From positions 1 to 64,000 of the forward strand of contig CANRAS010000004.1 in assembly GCA_947628655.1 (NCBI GenBank): a stretch of 64,000 nucleotides of DNA. The letters are read 5' to 3'. The notes under the pieces are model-generated. The model was not told where the DNA came from. It searched no databases and was given only the letters and a program-made list of their open reading frames with translations. Shown piece by piece: positions 43,801-52,235 of the stretch. A program made the position numbers and the translations under genes. Every line of letters begins with the position of its first letter. Positions within the stretch are counted from its first letter, which is position 1. Source of the DNA: an uncultured Clostridia bacterium (lineage in GTDB: Bacteria > Bacillota > Clostridia > Oscillospirales > Ruminococcaceae).

Positions 43801-44652
43801 TTTGACGGCAGGGTAGACCTCGTTTTCCGTTTTTTCGGCTGTCTTTTTTCTCGAACTGTTGCCGTTGTCTTTCACTTCCTGAATTTCAAAATAAAAGCTG
43901 TCCGCGACGTGATTAGCGGAATACTTTTCCGCGTTCATCACAGCGCCCTTTACAAGCAGTTCCAAACTGTCGCCGAGCAAAGGCAGATAATTCTGTTCAA
44001 GCGTTTTAATATCATTGTAGGAACTTACAGTATCTTCTATCCATTTATCGGGGTCGGGGAAACAGGACAGCTTTTCAGCAACGGCAAGTACCGCGTTTTC
44101 AAGCGCGCTGTCGTTTTCAAAGTTGAACGAAAAGAACAGCGCGTCGCGCTCCTTTTCGGTGAAGTTATCGCCGTAAAGTTCCTGCATGGCGTTTTTCAGC
44201 GCCTGCGACTGAAGTTCCGCTTTTTTCGCGCTGTCCGCTATGCTGAAGTTCAGCGGTAAATCAAACGCCTGCGCGTTATCCTTTATCATTCTGAGGCAGA
44301 ATGCGTCTATTGTGGAAATCGTCGCTTGCTTTAGCGAAAACACCTGTTTTTTCAGATAGTCATACTGTTCGCGTTCCTGCAAGGAAGTCTTGTCGGCGAG
44401 TTCGTCAATTTTCTTTGAGAGTTCTTTGTTCAGCTTTTCGCGCATATTTTTGGTCGCGTTTCGCGTAAACGTCATAATAGCGAGTTTATCCGCGGAAATG
44501 TCAAGCGACATATCCGAAATAAGCCGTATAACGCGCTGAACCAGCAGAGTGGTCTTTCCGCTCCCCGCCGCCGCGGTAACGACAGCGGGGGAGGTGTGCG
44601 GAAAATTAACCGCGTTATTTTGCGCGCCGTTCAGTTCTATCTCGTTTCCCAA
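40855..44652 (-). CDS. addA: AddA, ATP-dependent helicase/nuclease subunit A
   Basis: AddA is the UvrD-type 3'-5' helicase and nuclease of AddAB, which resects DNA double-strand ends up to Chi. Walker A is AAGSGKTTLL near the N-terminus, motif II is IIVDEFQDSN, and MTRAQEKLI is helicase motif VI. The C-terminal RecB-type nuclease has GQIDMFF and VDYKSD. TTG 44652 is the likely start: AAGGAGG is 10 bases upstream, and the longer TTG 44688 overlaps addB and has no site. This gives 1265 residues. Confidence 0.95.
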   Translation of the reverse strand: MGNEIELNGAQNNAVNFPHTSPAVVTAAAGSGKTTLLVQRVIRLISDMSLDISADKLAIMTFTRNATKNMREKLNKELSKKIDELADKTSLQEREQYDYLKKQVFSLKQATISTIDAFCLRMIKDNAQAFDLPLNFSIADSAKKAELQSQALKNAMQELYGDNFTEKERDALFFSFNFENDSALENAVLAVAEKLSCFPDPDKWIEDTVSSYNDIKTLEQNYLPLLGDSLELLVKGAVMNAEKYSANHVADSFYFEIQEVKDNGNSSRKKTAEKTENEVYPAVKDYIAFDESRIAKLKSDFEDYKKSPSVKLLCELVDNLEENSKNPPDRFAQSGKNFEYKKLFNKIAKKVSEYTSKILDMKLDLNGEENSIKSVQSTIKTFFRLLKIFMEYYDHEKRNSGCIDFSDCERELYNKLSENGGDNEFRKQLSERFSCIIVDEFQDSNNIQAEIFRLLGEGRLFYVGDVKQSIYAFRGADPYIMAQLCEDKSSGFTPLPLNTNYRSRKAVIETVNAAFRGLMTPKYGGVEYSDGNELNLGCPLPEPPENRKQLYSSELYLLSGLNQKNSDDEDDKDMSMPRFVAKRIKELHDDPNFLISDGKDENKNFIYRRADYSDFIILLRTKTKIDCYRRALSELNILSSASKSSNFFETDEVLLVYNYLKIIDNPHLKEEALKVLMSPIYRFTAEETAQIKLGVFGIEGKSSDELKEISSTYRKRSFISCINDCMTQTAKFGKKTIDVKRQISPKLEKFYNDYHAFRSFMNSNSLDNLIRKIYEDTDLIAVVSAFEDSEGRVENIRRLQKLAVDFETRGGGALSDFLRFWERARENSSNGVEETSRTESSANAVRIMTFHGSKGLEAPICILAELQKNMNGKDFSGNYLVNYKHFMAIKRTDIKTRRKYKTLAYMGLSRFIRERAIGDELRLLYVAMTRAQEKLIMVSGLSKDNSEKFGEFINSDQIDEEMHDNVYDTTQPFMCVLKTLLQYAPIIDADEKTFCLKDIDCKVSAVNVSEGKEKDENVEITDNVCDSEPEEIPQSDIEQIAELLKQRYDFEVDTKQQAKFTATELAHKHAAKPIALTKPSFLSVHTALSGVETGNAYHHCLQYFPLGKLRADMGFEDTESAVKSALTELLEQNKITETERNTVNTKHIAQFFQSELGRRMLKAYENSPQNVQRERSFYAELNGRDVRQDYDGIISVQGQIDMFFVENGEIVIVDYKSDTEKNLSKELENYKFQVEIYTRVLKKLTGKNVKEMFLYALTDDKEIKV

Positions 44653-44654
44653 TT

Positions 44655-47600
44655 TCAGTCGTCCTCCTTTATGTATTTGTTCTCCCAAAATTCGCGGTCG
44701 TCGTCTTTCTTTACGGTCTTAGGCTTTAAAACTGCCTTTTCAACGGTATTAACGTTTTTCCCCGCATTTTGGCAGATTTCCTTAAAACGGCAGTATTCGC
44801 AGGTGTTGTTGAATTTAGTGCCGTTTTTCCCGTCGGGTTTCACATAAGACTGATAATAAACCGTGGGAACAGCGTCAATCGTTCCGCTGAAAATCGCGTT
44901 CAGGTTTTCCTTTACTTTGTCGATGATGTCTTTCTGTAACTCCTTAAACGCGGGAGCGTCGGCAACGTTCAGTATGTTGGGCTCGAAAGAGTTTTTGACG
45001 TTTGCAAGCGCCTTTGGGTCGATTGTCGTATCTTCGTCCAATCGCTTTGAAATGAACTCCGTATAGTTCTTATTGTCTTTTTCGGTAGCCTCGTCTTTTA
45101 TCAGCAAACCGCTTTCGTGATAGTTCATTATCAGAAGTCTGTAAGGGTCGGTTTCCTCCTCTTGTGCGCCGCCGTTGTTGGACGGAATGTAGCTTACTCC
45201 GCCGGGACGAATTTCTATGGTCGGATTTTTTTCATTAGCGTTTTGCAAAGCGAACAGATAAAGGAGCATTTGTATGTTAACGCCGTTTTGCGCGTTGTGC
45301 AAATCAAAAGAGTGTACGGAGCTTTTATAGTCCACGACCCTTACATAAGCTATAGGCTTGCCGTCGCTGTTTTTTCCCTCGCCGAACATATCTACGCGGT
45401 CAATAACTCCGTGTACGGTAAACTTTGACCCGTCGTCGAGAGTAAGTTCCAGCGGCGCGGTGATAAGAAACGGCTCTTCTCCGCTTACATCAGCGGTATT
45501 CGGCGCGGGAGGAACGGCGGTTTCTTCGCTGAATATCTCCGCGTCATTAAGTTTTGCCGTTACTTCCTTTTCGTTGTCAATAATCGGGTGGTGCGGTTCG
45601 TTGTCGCTTATATTAAGTTCAAAGAACTTCGGGCGATAACGCCGTGCATACAACTCCGTCTGCATTGTTATAAGCACGTCCGCCGCGGAGTTCGCTATGT
45701 TGTTGAACAGATATTCCGTTCTCCTGTCCTCGGGGCTGTCGTTGTTTGTTTCTAAGGCGCGGTATTCCGCGAGGTATTTTTTCGCCAATGAAAGCAGTTC
45801 TCCGCGTTTAAGTCTGAAAAACGCGTCCATATCGCCCTTGTATTCCTCAAAAACTTTTTGAAAAACATAGTGTATGCTTTCCCCGCGCTTGTTTATCGTG
45901 AAACTTCGCTTACTGCGCTCGTCTATTTTAAGTCCGTATTCGCAGAAATATCTGAACTTGCAGATGTTCAGCTTTTCAATAGCGGTCGTGCCGACGGCGG
46001 GGGAGAACAAAAGACGCGCCGTGTCGCGGGAAATCCTATGTTTCCCCGAAAAGTCCTTGTCGTCCTTGTCTTTTACTTTCTCACTTCTGATGTTCTGTAT
46101 TTCGTCAAGCGCCTTTACAAAACCCTCGTCCTCGTTTTCGAGAACACGGCGCAGCACGCGGTTTTCCCGCGAACTGCTTTCAAGCCCCATGGCATAGCGC
46201 ATTTTAGCGGATTTAAGCGTTCGGCAGTAAAAGCTGTTGCCTTTTGTTTCCGCACGGATAATATCAACGTCCTTAAATGTTGTGGAAATTTCCTTGAAAA
46301 TCTCGGACAGCGAGAGTTCCTCTCCTCCGTCGCTGAACCTCGGACAGCTAATGCAGAGATACTCCGTCGGCAGAGTAACCGCTCTGTACGCGCGGTAAAG
46401 CGAAATGCAGTATTGTTCCTTTACCGACTTCAAACAGTATTCGCGCCTTATATTTTCCCCGATATGCGACACGGCGTCTATTGCCGAAGAAATTTCATCG
46501 GACGCGTTTTCAATGTGCATAATCTTGTCGTGGAGCAGTTCCACCTCGTATTGCGAGAAAATCCCGATTTCGGAAGTCGGCGTCGGGAACGCGTCGTCGG
46601 ACGCTCCGACGATAAACGCGGCTTTTATGTTGTCCGCGCGGGTGCGGTCGATGTCGCCGACAAGAACGCAGTCGATAAGCTGCGGCGGGTCGGCAAGCGT
46701 AGTCGCGGCGCATATTTCACGGAAAATATCGCGGTATTCGCCTATCGTAACGTTACTGTCCGAAAGTTCGGAGTGAAGTTTGTTGAAGATGTCGATAAGC
46801 GAGTTCCAAAGTCTTTGATAAAGCGCGACCTTTTCGGGGTCAAGCGGGCTTTCGTGCGGTTTATCATCGGCAGGCGCAAAGTTATCATACTTACATCTGC
46901 TGAACATCGCGCGCTCCATACCGACGTTGTTTATAAGAAAATCATAAATCCTCTCCGTGATATACCCTCCGTTTACAGTTTTGCCTTGCTTTCGGAGCGT
47001 TTTTTGAAGTTCAAGCAGCGGCACGGCAGCGGCGAGCCTTACTTCTTCCGCCGCCTTTTGCGTATAGTCGGGATTTCCGCTTGTAAAGCTGAACGGCTTT
47101 TTCAAATGCGAGGTTTTCAAATCCCATTCAAAGATATATCTTTCAAAATCGTCGATGTCCTTGTCGCTGAGTTTTGTAAACTTATCGTCTATATCCGCAG
47201 TTTCATCGTTAGTTTTCGTATTATCATCAGTATCCGCGCTTATCGGTTTCTGAAAAAAGTTAGTCTTAACACACCCCAAAACAGTATCGACCGAATAATC
47301 GTCGAGTGCGTTCAAAATAGAAATAACGAGATTAACAAGGGGCTGATACAGTATAGGTTCGGGCGTATCGAGGAAAATCGGAATATCGTATTTCCTGAAG
47401 GCGCTTTCAACGTATTTTCCGTAGGTATGCACATCGGGACAAAGCACCGCGATTTCGCTGTAGCGCATTTTCTTGTCTATCGTCAGTTCCTTTATCTTTG
47501 CGGCGGTGAAGTCGAGTTCTTCGTAAACATTCTTCGCCGTGACAAGTTCGCAGGAGTTACCTAGCGGATCTCTGCCCCGAAGATTTTGGAACAGATATTT

Positions 47601-48479
47601 GGAAAGCCCGCAAAGCGGTGAATTGTCGGCAAATCTGCTTTCGATACCGTAAGTTATAAATTCCGTGCTTATTCCCTCGTCAACGGCATATTGCCGAAGT
47701 TTTCCTATATAAGCGTTCGTCGCACGGAAAACGTCCAAATCGCTGTCCAGCTGTGTGATAAATCCGAAAGTCACGTTCGCCGAATTTTCGATAACCCGCC
47801 GTAAAAACATCAGCTGGCTTTGAGTAAAGTCGCTGAAACCGTTCACAAATACGCAGGCTCCGTCAAATACTCCGCACTTTTTATTTGCGATAAAATCCGC
47901 CGCCATCGCGGTAATATCCAGCTTGTCAACATATTCGCTCAAAAGAGCCTCGTAGTTTAAGTAAAGCATATCCGTTTCGGACAGTTTTTTCATTATCGGG
48001 CGGTCGGCAGAAAAGCTATCCTCCGTTTTCGCAAGCGTATTTATGCTGATTTCGAGGTCGCGCGCGGAAATTCCCGAAGTTTTAAGCGCGGAAACGGTCT
48101 TTACCATTCTCTCGCAAAAACCCGCCCTGGACGCGATTTTACTAAGCGCAGACAGAGAGTTTCTGTTTTCGTTTACGGCTTTGTGCATAATGATGTTTTT
48201 TACAATATCGTCGGCAAACGGTCGGCGTTCGCCGCAAAGCTCCAGTATCTCGCGGCAGAGCTTTTCAAAAGTCGTTATGCGTATTTCGTAAGAGCGGTGA
48301 AGAGCGTTCTTTTTATCAAGCGTTCTGTAAACGTATTTTTCCGTTTCGTATTCAAATTGGTCGGGAGTGATACAGATTATGTTCTGCTTTTCGTTACTGC
48401 TTTCAAGCAGAGAGATAAGTTCCCCGCGCACGGCGGAGGAAATATTCGCGTCGGCTTTCCCAACGATAAACTTTACCAT
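44655..48479 (-). CDS. addB: AddB, ATP-dependent nuclease subunit B
   Basis: AddB carries the second nuclease and the iron-sulfur site of AddAB. The C-terminal nuclease shows GVIDRVDM and VVDYKSS. Four Cys of the 4Fe-4S site are visible: one in EKLNICKF and three in CEYCRFKEIC near the end. The N-terminal P-loop that AddB usually keeps (GxxGSGKT) reads GKADANIS here, so nucleotide binding there is doubtful. It is 1274 residues, close to addA in position and order. It starts 2 bases after the upstream gene. Confidence 0.93.
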   Translation of the reverse strand: MVKFIVGKADANISSAVRGELISLLESSNEKQNIICITPDQFEYETEKYVYRTLDKKNALHRSYEIRITTFEKLCREILELCGERRPFADDIVKNIIMHKAVNENRNSLSALSKIASRAGFCERMVKTVSALKTSGISARDLEISINTLAKTEDSFSADRPIMKKLSETDMLYLNYEALLSEYVDKLDITAMAADFIANKKCGVFDGACVFVNGFSDFTQSQLMFLRRVIENSANVTFGFITQLDSDLDVFRATNAYIGKLRQYAVDEGISTEFITYGIESRFADNSPLCGLSKYLFQNLRGRDPLGNSCELVTAKNVYEELDFTAAKIKELTIDKKMRYSEIAVLCPDVHTYGKYVESAFRKYDIPIFLDTPEPILYQPLVNLVISILNALDDYSVDTVLGCVKTNFFQKPISADTDDNTKTNDETADIDDKFTKLSDKDIDDFERYIFEWDLKTSHLKKPFSFTSGNPDYTQKAAEEVRLAAAVPLLELQKTLRKQGKTVNGGYITERIYDFLINNVGMERAMFSRCKYDNFAPADDKPHESPLDPEKVALYQRLWNSLIDIFNKLHSELSDSNVTIGEYRDIFREICAATTLADPPQLIDCVLVGDIDRTRADNIKAAFIVGASDDAFPTPTSEIGIFSQYEVELLHDKIMHIENASDEISSAIDAVSHIGENIRREYCLKSVKEQYCISLYRAYRAVTLPTEYLCISCPRFSDGGEELSLSEIFKEISTTFKDVDIIRAETKGNSFYCRTLKSAKMRYAMGLESSSRENRVLRRVLENEDEGFVKALDEIQNIRSEKVKDKDDKDFSGKHRISRDTARLLFSPAVGTTAIEKLNICKFRYFCEYGLKIDERSKRSFTINKRGESIHYVFQKVFEEYKGDMDAFFRLKRGELLSLAKKYLAEYRALETNNDSPEDRRTEYLFNNIANSAADVLITMQTELYARRYRPKFFELNISDNEPHHPIIDNEKEVTAKLNDAEIFSEETAVPPAPNTADVSGEEPFLITAPLELTLDDGSKFTVHGVIDRVDMFGEGKNSDGKPIAYVRVVDYKSSVHSFDLHNAQNGVNIQMLLYLFALQNANEKNPTIEIRPGGVSYIPSNNGGAQEEETDPYRLLIMNYHESGLLIKDEATEKDNKNYTEFISKRLDEDTTIDPKALANVKNSFEPNILNVADAPAFKELQKDIIDKVKENLNAIFSGTIDAVPTVYYQSYVKPDGKNGTKFNNTCEYCRFKEICQNAGKNVNTVEKAVLKPKTVKKDDDREFWENKYIKEDD

Positions 48480-48481
48480 TA

Positions 48482-49252
48482 TTAACTCCTTTTGTATAAA
48501 TAGGCTCGACCGCGCTTTCCCGCCTGTTCAATAAGCCCGACAGTCCGCAGTACCTCCAGGCGCAGGGAAGACGCGCTTTCTTTCGCTGTTTTCGCGAACT
48601 CCTTTTTCGTAAATTCATCGGGCAAATCATCGGGCAGAAAGCGGGCGTAGTCGTTTTTGTTTTCGAGAATTATCTCGTCCGCAAACTCCAGAGGTATTTT
48701 CTCAATTCGGCACTTTTTCCGCTCGTTTCGGCTTGCCAAATTCGGCGGTTCATTTCCGCGGAAATAAACGCGCTTTTGAACATTCAGCCGCGCCAATATA
48801 ACACAAAGATTTTCGCTGTTCAGAAAATCGCGTATAGAATACAGTTCCTCGAATATTTTGAGCAGGGAATTGCTCCGTTTGAGCGGAGTTTCCTTTGCGA
48901 CTTCATCGCTTTCCTCGTTTATGTAAAGCGTCTGCAAAACGCACGCCGTGGGGAAAACCACGTTCACACGGGAAAATTCAAGAAACACATTCAGCTTTTC
49001 TCTTAGTTTGTAAAGCTGACGCGTCTGTATTTCAAAAATACCGTCCTCGCAAACCGCGTCGGCGAAAAATCCGCCTATCTTTACTTCCTGTTCATCGGAA
49101 AACGGCGCGTAGTAGTTTTTCAGCGCCGAATGGATAACTTTCTCGTTCTGTGTTCCCACGGAACCGTGCAAGCCCTTTTCCCGGCTTAAAGCCTTGTTCA
49201 GAGCCTCGTCAAATCTTAGGCTGTCTATCAATATATTTCGCCACCCCGTCAT
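48482..49252 (-). CDS. Possible PD-(D/E)XK nuclease linked to addAB
   Basis: The N-terminal half looks like a restriction-endonuclease fold: Glu37 in a first helix, then VKIGGFFADAV, CEDGIFEIQT (Asp65, Glu74, Gln76) and a helix before NVVFP. The last 70 residues look like a winged helix. The E-x-Q ending in place of E-x-K recalls a small uncharacterised family I remember as DUF8091; I could not check this. The start may be ATG 49252 or TTG 49231 (GGGGTGG upstream). It overlaps the HAD gene and is 2 bases from addB, so it is co-translated with addBA. Confidence 0.6.
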   Translation of the reverse strand: MTGWRNILIDSLRFDEALNKALSREKGLHGSVGTQNEKVIHSALKNYYAPFSDEQEVKIGGFFADAVCEDGIFEIQTRQLYKLREKLNVFLEFSRVNVVFPTACVLQTLYINEESDEVAKETPLKRSNSLLKIFEELYSIRDFLNSENLCVILARLNVQKRVYFRGNEPPNLASRNERKKCRIEKIPLEFADEIILENKNDYARFLPDDLPDEFTKKEFAKTAKESASSLRLEVLRTVGLIEQAGKRGRAYLYKRS

Positions 49253-50021
49253 CGTCGTTGCTGTCGGTAATATCGCCCGCGCACTTTTTAAGTTCCTCGT
49301 TTGCGTTCTCCACGGCTACTCCCAAATCGGAAACGCTTATCATTGAAATATCGTTGATGTTATCTCCAAAGCAAACAAGCCTGTCAGCGTTCAGCATTTC
49401 TTTAACCTGCAAAACGGCGTTCGCCTTTGACGCGCTTATGTCAAATATTTCATACCAAACAGAGCCGTCATAAGTATCAACTTGAACGTTCCTCGAAAAT
49501 CCGTTCTGCGCCGTGAAAAAGCTGTCAAGGAGTTTCACATCGTCGGGACTTATCAGCGTAAAGTAGAATACATTGCCTTTAAATAACTCGCAAAAGTCGC
49601 TTACGGGGCGCATTCTTTTGTCGTTTTTTCGGGAATTCAGATACCCCCGCGCCTTTTCCGAACGGCTTTCGAGATACGACACGCGCTGTTTTCCGTCAAT
49701 GTACGAATAAACAAGCGGTGCTATGTTTTCGCGGGTGAAAAATTCGCACGCGAGTTTGCGCGTTTTTTCGGGGAATATGTTCTCTTTAAGGTGCTGTCCC
49801 GTTTTCGGGTCAACAATGAAAACGCCGTTGAAAATAACGGCGGGACAGCGCAGATTAAGGTTCTTTACAAGCGGCGACGCGCTTGAATACGAGCGCGCCG
49901 TCGCATAAGTGAACATCACGTTTTCATTGATAAGTCGGTTCAGCGTATTTACGGAGTATTCGGAAACAGTCGTGTCGGAACGTAATAATGTTCCGTCCAA
50001 ATCGGTGACATAAAGCGTCAT
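49209..50021 (-). CDS. HAD-superfamily (Cof-type, IIB) phosphatase
   Basis: Motif I is DLDGTLL, motif II sits in TYATARS, and motif IV is FGDNINDISMI. The IIB cap lies between them. It has 270 residues. GGGAGGGG precedes ATG 50021. Its substrate is unknown; a sugar phosphate would fit the PfkB-type kinase just upstream, but the DNA-repair genes downstream give no support for that. It overlaps the next gene by up to 44 bases. Confidence 0.9.
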   Translation of the reverse strand: MTLYVTDLDGTLLRSDTTVSEYSVNTLNRLINENVMFTYATARSYSSASPLVKNLNLRCPAVIFNGVFIVDPKTGQHLKENIFPEKTRKLACEFFTRENIAPLVYSYIDGKQRVSYLESRSEKARGYLNSRKNDKRMRPVSDFCELFKGNVFYFTLISPDDVKLLDSFFTAQNGFSRNVQVDTYDGSVWYEIFDISASKANAVLQVKEMLNADRLVCFGDNINDISMISVSDLGVAVENANEELKKCAGDITDSNDDDGVAKYIDRQPKI

Positions 50022-50062
50022 AAAATACCCCTCCCAATTTAAGAGGTCTAATCGCGAACGCG

Positions 50063-50755
50063 TTAAAATTCTTTACAGCCGTCAACCACAAAACGGTGAC
50101 TCAGCATATACTCGCGCATTTCCGACTTGTCGGGGAAGTGTACGCCTTTTGTTTGTATAGAAATGCACCCGCAGGCATTTGCGCGGACGACAGCTTCAGC
50201 CAGCGGAATATCTTCAATAATTCCGCTTATCAGTCCCGCGGCAAACGCGTCGCCCGCGCCCGCCGTGTCAACCACCTTGTCCGCGCGGAACGTAGGAGCG
50301 TACCCGCTCTCTTTCGCGCTCTTAAAATACGCGCCTTTCTTTTCAAGAGTTATAACTATCTTACGAGTTCCTAGCGCAAGATAATGTTCGGCAACCTGTT
50401 CGGGTTCTGCATTACCAATAAGAGCCGTACAGTCCTCCTCGCTTGGCACAAATATCTCGCATTTTCCCGCGAGTTCGTTTATAAGCCCGTAGCAGTCAGC
50501 GCCCAGCGCCTCAATGTTTGGGTCGAATATCACGGGAATTTCAGCCGCGGCGCAGTTTTTGCAAAGCATATCTGCAAGCCGTGCGTTTTCCTCCGAAGAA
50601 ACGGCAAAATCCCCCGAAAAGAACACCGCCTCATATTTCGTGTAATCGCCGATGTCTTTTTCGCTGTCATAACAAGCCACATCAATATCAAGTTTTTCCA
50701 GACCTTTCGCCACAGAACTTTCTGTTACGCCGTCAGATGTCAAAACAAGTACCAT
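50063..50755 (-). CDS. Short PfkB/ribokinase-family sugar kinase
   Basis: The C-terminal ribokinase motif VDTAGAGDAFAAGLISG is intact, with the catalytic Asp and anion hole, and DPNIEALG is the family's central DPN motif. At 230 residues (ATG 50755, set by GAGGTG) it lacks about 60-70 residues at the N-terminus, where other members have the substrate lid and a Gly-Gly motif. It could use an unusual substrate, or be a reduced kinase. It follows hisS by 20 bases. Confidence 0.8.
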   Translation of the reverse strand: MVLVLTSDGVTESSVAKGLEKLDIDVACYDSEKDIGDYTKYEAVFFSGDFAVSSEENARLADMLCKNCAAAEIPVIFDPNIEALGADCYGLINELAGKCEIFVPSEEDCTALIGNAEPEQVAEHYLALGTRKIVITLEKKGAYFKSAKESGYAPTFRADKVVDTAGAGDAFAAGLISGIIEDIPLAEAVVRANACGCISIQTKGVHFPDKSEMREYMLSHRFVVDGCKEF

Positions 50756-50775
50756 ATTATGCACCTCGTATTTCG

Positions 50776-51999
50776 TTAAACATCAAAGAATTTTATATTT
50801 CCGTCCGCGTATGCAAAGCCCGCGAAACCGCCCGCCTGCAGGCGGTTTAGGAACGCGCCCTGCTTTTTCGGCTTTTTGAATATCGCAACGTCAAAATCCG
50901 TCCGCAGTTCTTCCGCTTTGGAATAAACCTCGCCGAAGTTCTCGTCGTAGAATATCGCGATTTTCTTTTTCGTCAATGCTTTACAGCCGTTTTCACTCAA
51001 AATGCTGAATATTCTTTCAAAGCCGATTGAAAATCCGCACGCGGGAATGTCCTCGCCGATAAACTTGCCGATCAGCTTGTCATAACGCCCGCCGCCCGCG
51101 ACAGAACTGCCGAAGTTCACGGAACGCACTTCAAAAACAGTTCCCGTGTAATATCCTTGCCCGCGCACGAGCGAAATATCAAATTCCACGCCGTATTTTC
51201 CGTCCGCTATAGCTTTGCTGTCGCTGATTATCTTAGAAAGCCGCGCGGTCACGTCCTCGCCGACAATTTCCGACACCTTTTCGAGCGTAAGCGGAAGACG
51301 GCTTAAAATATCGCTTAGTTTATCAACGGCTGTTCGGTCGTATCCTTTTTCGATAAGTTCGCCTGCCACACCCTCCGCGCCTATCTTGTCGAGTTTGTCA
51401 AAGCTGACGCACACGGAAGGAAGTTCCTCCGCCTTAAATCCTAGAGCAGACAGCATACCGTTTAATACCGCGCGGTCGTTTACCCGAACGGTAAATTCTC
51501 CGATGTTCAGCGCCATAAGCGCCTTAGCGGTCACGGCGATAAGTTCTGTCTCACATTCGGGTTCGGGGTCGCCGATAACGTCAATATCGCATTGCATAAA
51601 CTCGCGAAGTCTGCCTTTTTGCGGGTTTTCCGCACGATACACCTTATCGGTCTGAATAGCCTTTAACGGAAACGGGAGGTTTTGGCGGTTGGAGGCAAAA
51701 TATCTTGTAAGAGGCAACGTGAGGTCGTATCTTAAACCCAAATCGCACAACTCGTCCGCTTTTCCGCTTTCCAAAGCCTTTTGGAGCTTTTCACCGCGCT
51801 TTAGTATCTTAAAAATAAGATTGAGATTATCCCCGCCGTCGGATTTATCAAGATTTTCCGCGTCCTCAACGGCAGGCGTCATTATGCGCGCAAAGCCGTT
51901 TTTACGATAAATTTCGACAATCGTCTGCTGAATATATTCCCTCAGTTCCGCTTCCCTTGGCAGATAATCGCGCGTGCCTTTGACACATTTTGTTTTCAT
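50776..51999 (-). CDS. hisS: Histidyl-tRNA synthetase
   Basis: This class II synthetase has motif 1 near the N-terminus (GTRDYLP), motif 2 YRAENPQKGRLREFMQCDIDVIG, the His-specific RGQGYYTGTVFEV and motif 3 GFSIGFERI. Length is 407 residues, slightly short in the anticodon domain. HisZ is unlikely because the His-binding and motif 2 residues are kept. A perfect promoter lies 43 bases before the ATG, leaving no room for a T-box. It heads the operon running to 38727. Confidence 0.94.
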   Translation of the reverse strand: MKTKCVKGTRDYLPREAELREYIQQTIVEIYRKNGFARIMTPAVEDAENLDKSDGGDNLNLIFKILKRGEKLQKALESGKADELCDLGLRYDLTLPLTRYFASNRQNLPFPLKAIQTDKVYRAENPQKGRLREFMQCDIDVIGDPEPECETELIAVTAKALMALNIGEFTVRVNDRAVLNGMLSALGFKAEELPSVCVSFDKLDKIGAEGVAGELIEKGYDRTAVDKLSDILSRLPLTLEKVSEIVGEDVTARLSKIISDSKAIADGKYGVEFDISLVRGQGYYTGTVFEVRSVNFGSSVAGGGRYDKLIGKFIGEDIPACGFSIGFERIFSILSENGCKALTKKKIAIFYDENFGEVYSKAEELRTDFDVAIFKKPKKQGAFLNRLQAGGFAGFAYADGNIKFFDV

Positions 52000-52041
52000 A
52001 AACGATTTTTTCCTTTCAAATGTTACATTTTTCTATATTAA

Positions 52042-52070
52042 ATTATAACATTTTAGGATTATCTTGTCAA
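52042..52070 (-). promoter_or_regulatory. Perfect sigma-A promoter of the hisS operon
   Basis: Reading leftward, TTGACA (52070-52065), 17 bases ending TGT (extended -10) and TATAAT (52047-52042). It is the only clear promoter I found before 38727 on this strand. Confidence 0.92.
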
Positions 52071-52158
52071 GACAAATTGTAAGATACTTAAAAAAATAAT
52101 GCAGAAGTGTATGATTTTTTGGTAGAAATTCAGACTAGCCAAACACAATTTTGTATGT

Positions 52159-52164
52159 TATAAT
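52159..52164 (+). promoter_or_regulatory. Candidate -10 of the zinc-ribbon gene
   Basis: TGTTATAAT gives an extended -10 (TATAAT at 52159-52164). No good -35 is seen. It is 72 bases before the start codon. Confidence 0.5.
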
Positions 52165-52235
52165 AGTAATTGAGATAATTTGTTGTAGAAACAGATTGTG
52201 TTCGATTGGATTTATTGTTTATGGGAGGAAAAATT

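Noticed and set aside
45858-47564. A 568-codon open frame on the plus strand inside addB
   Set aside because: It lies fully antisense to the conserved addB frame, has no ribosome site and translates to an Arg/Val/Phe-rich string with no family features; it is a by-product of addB codon use.
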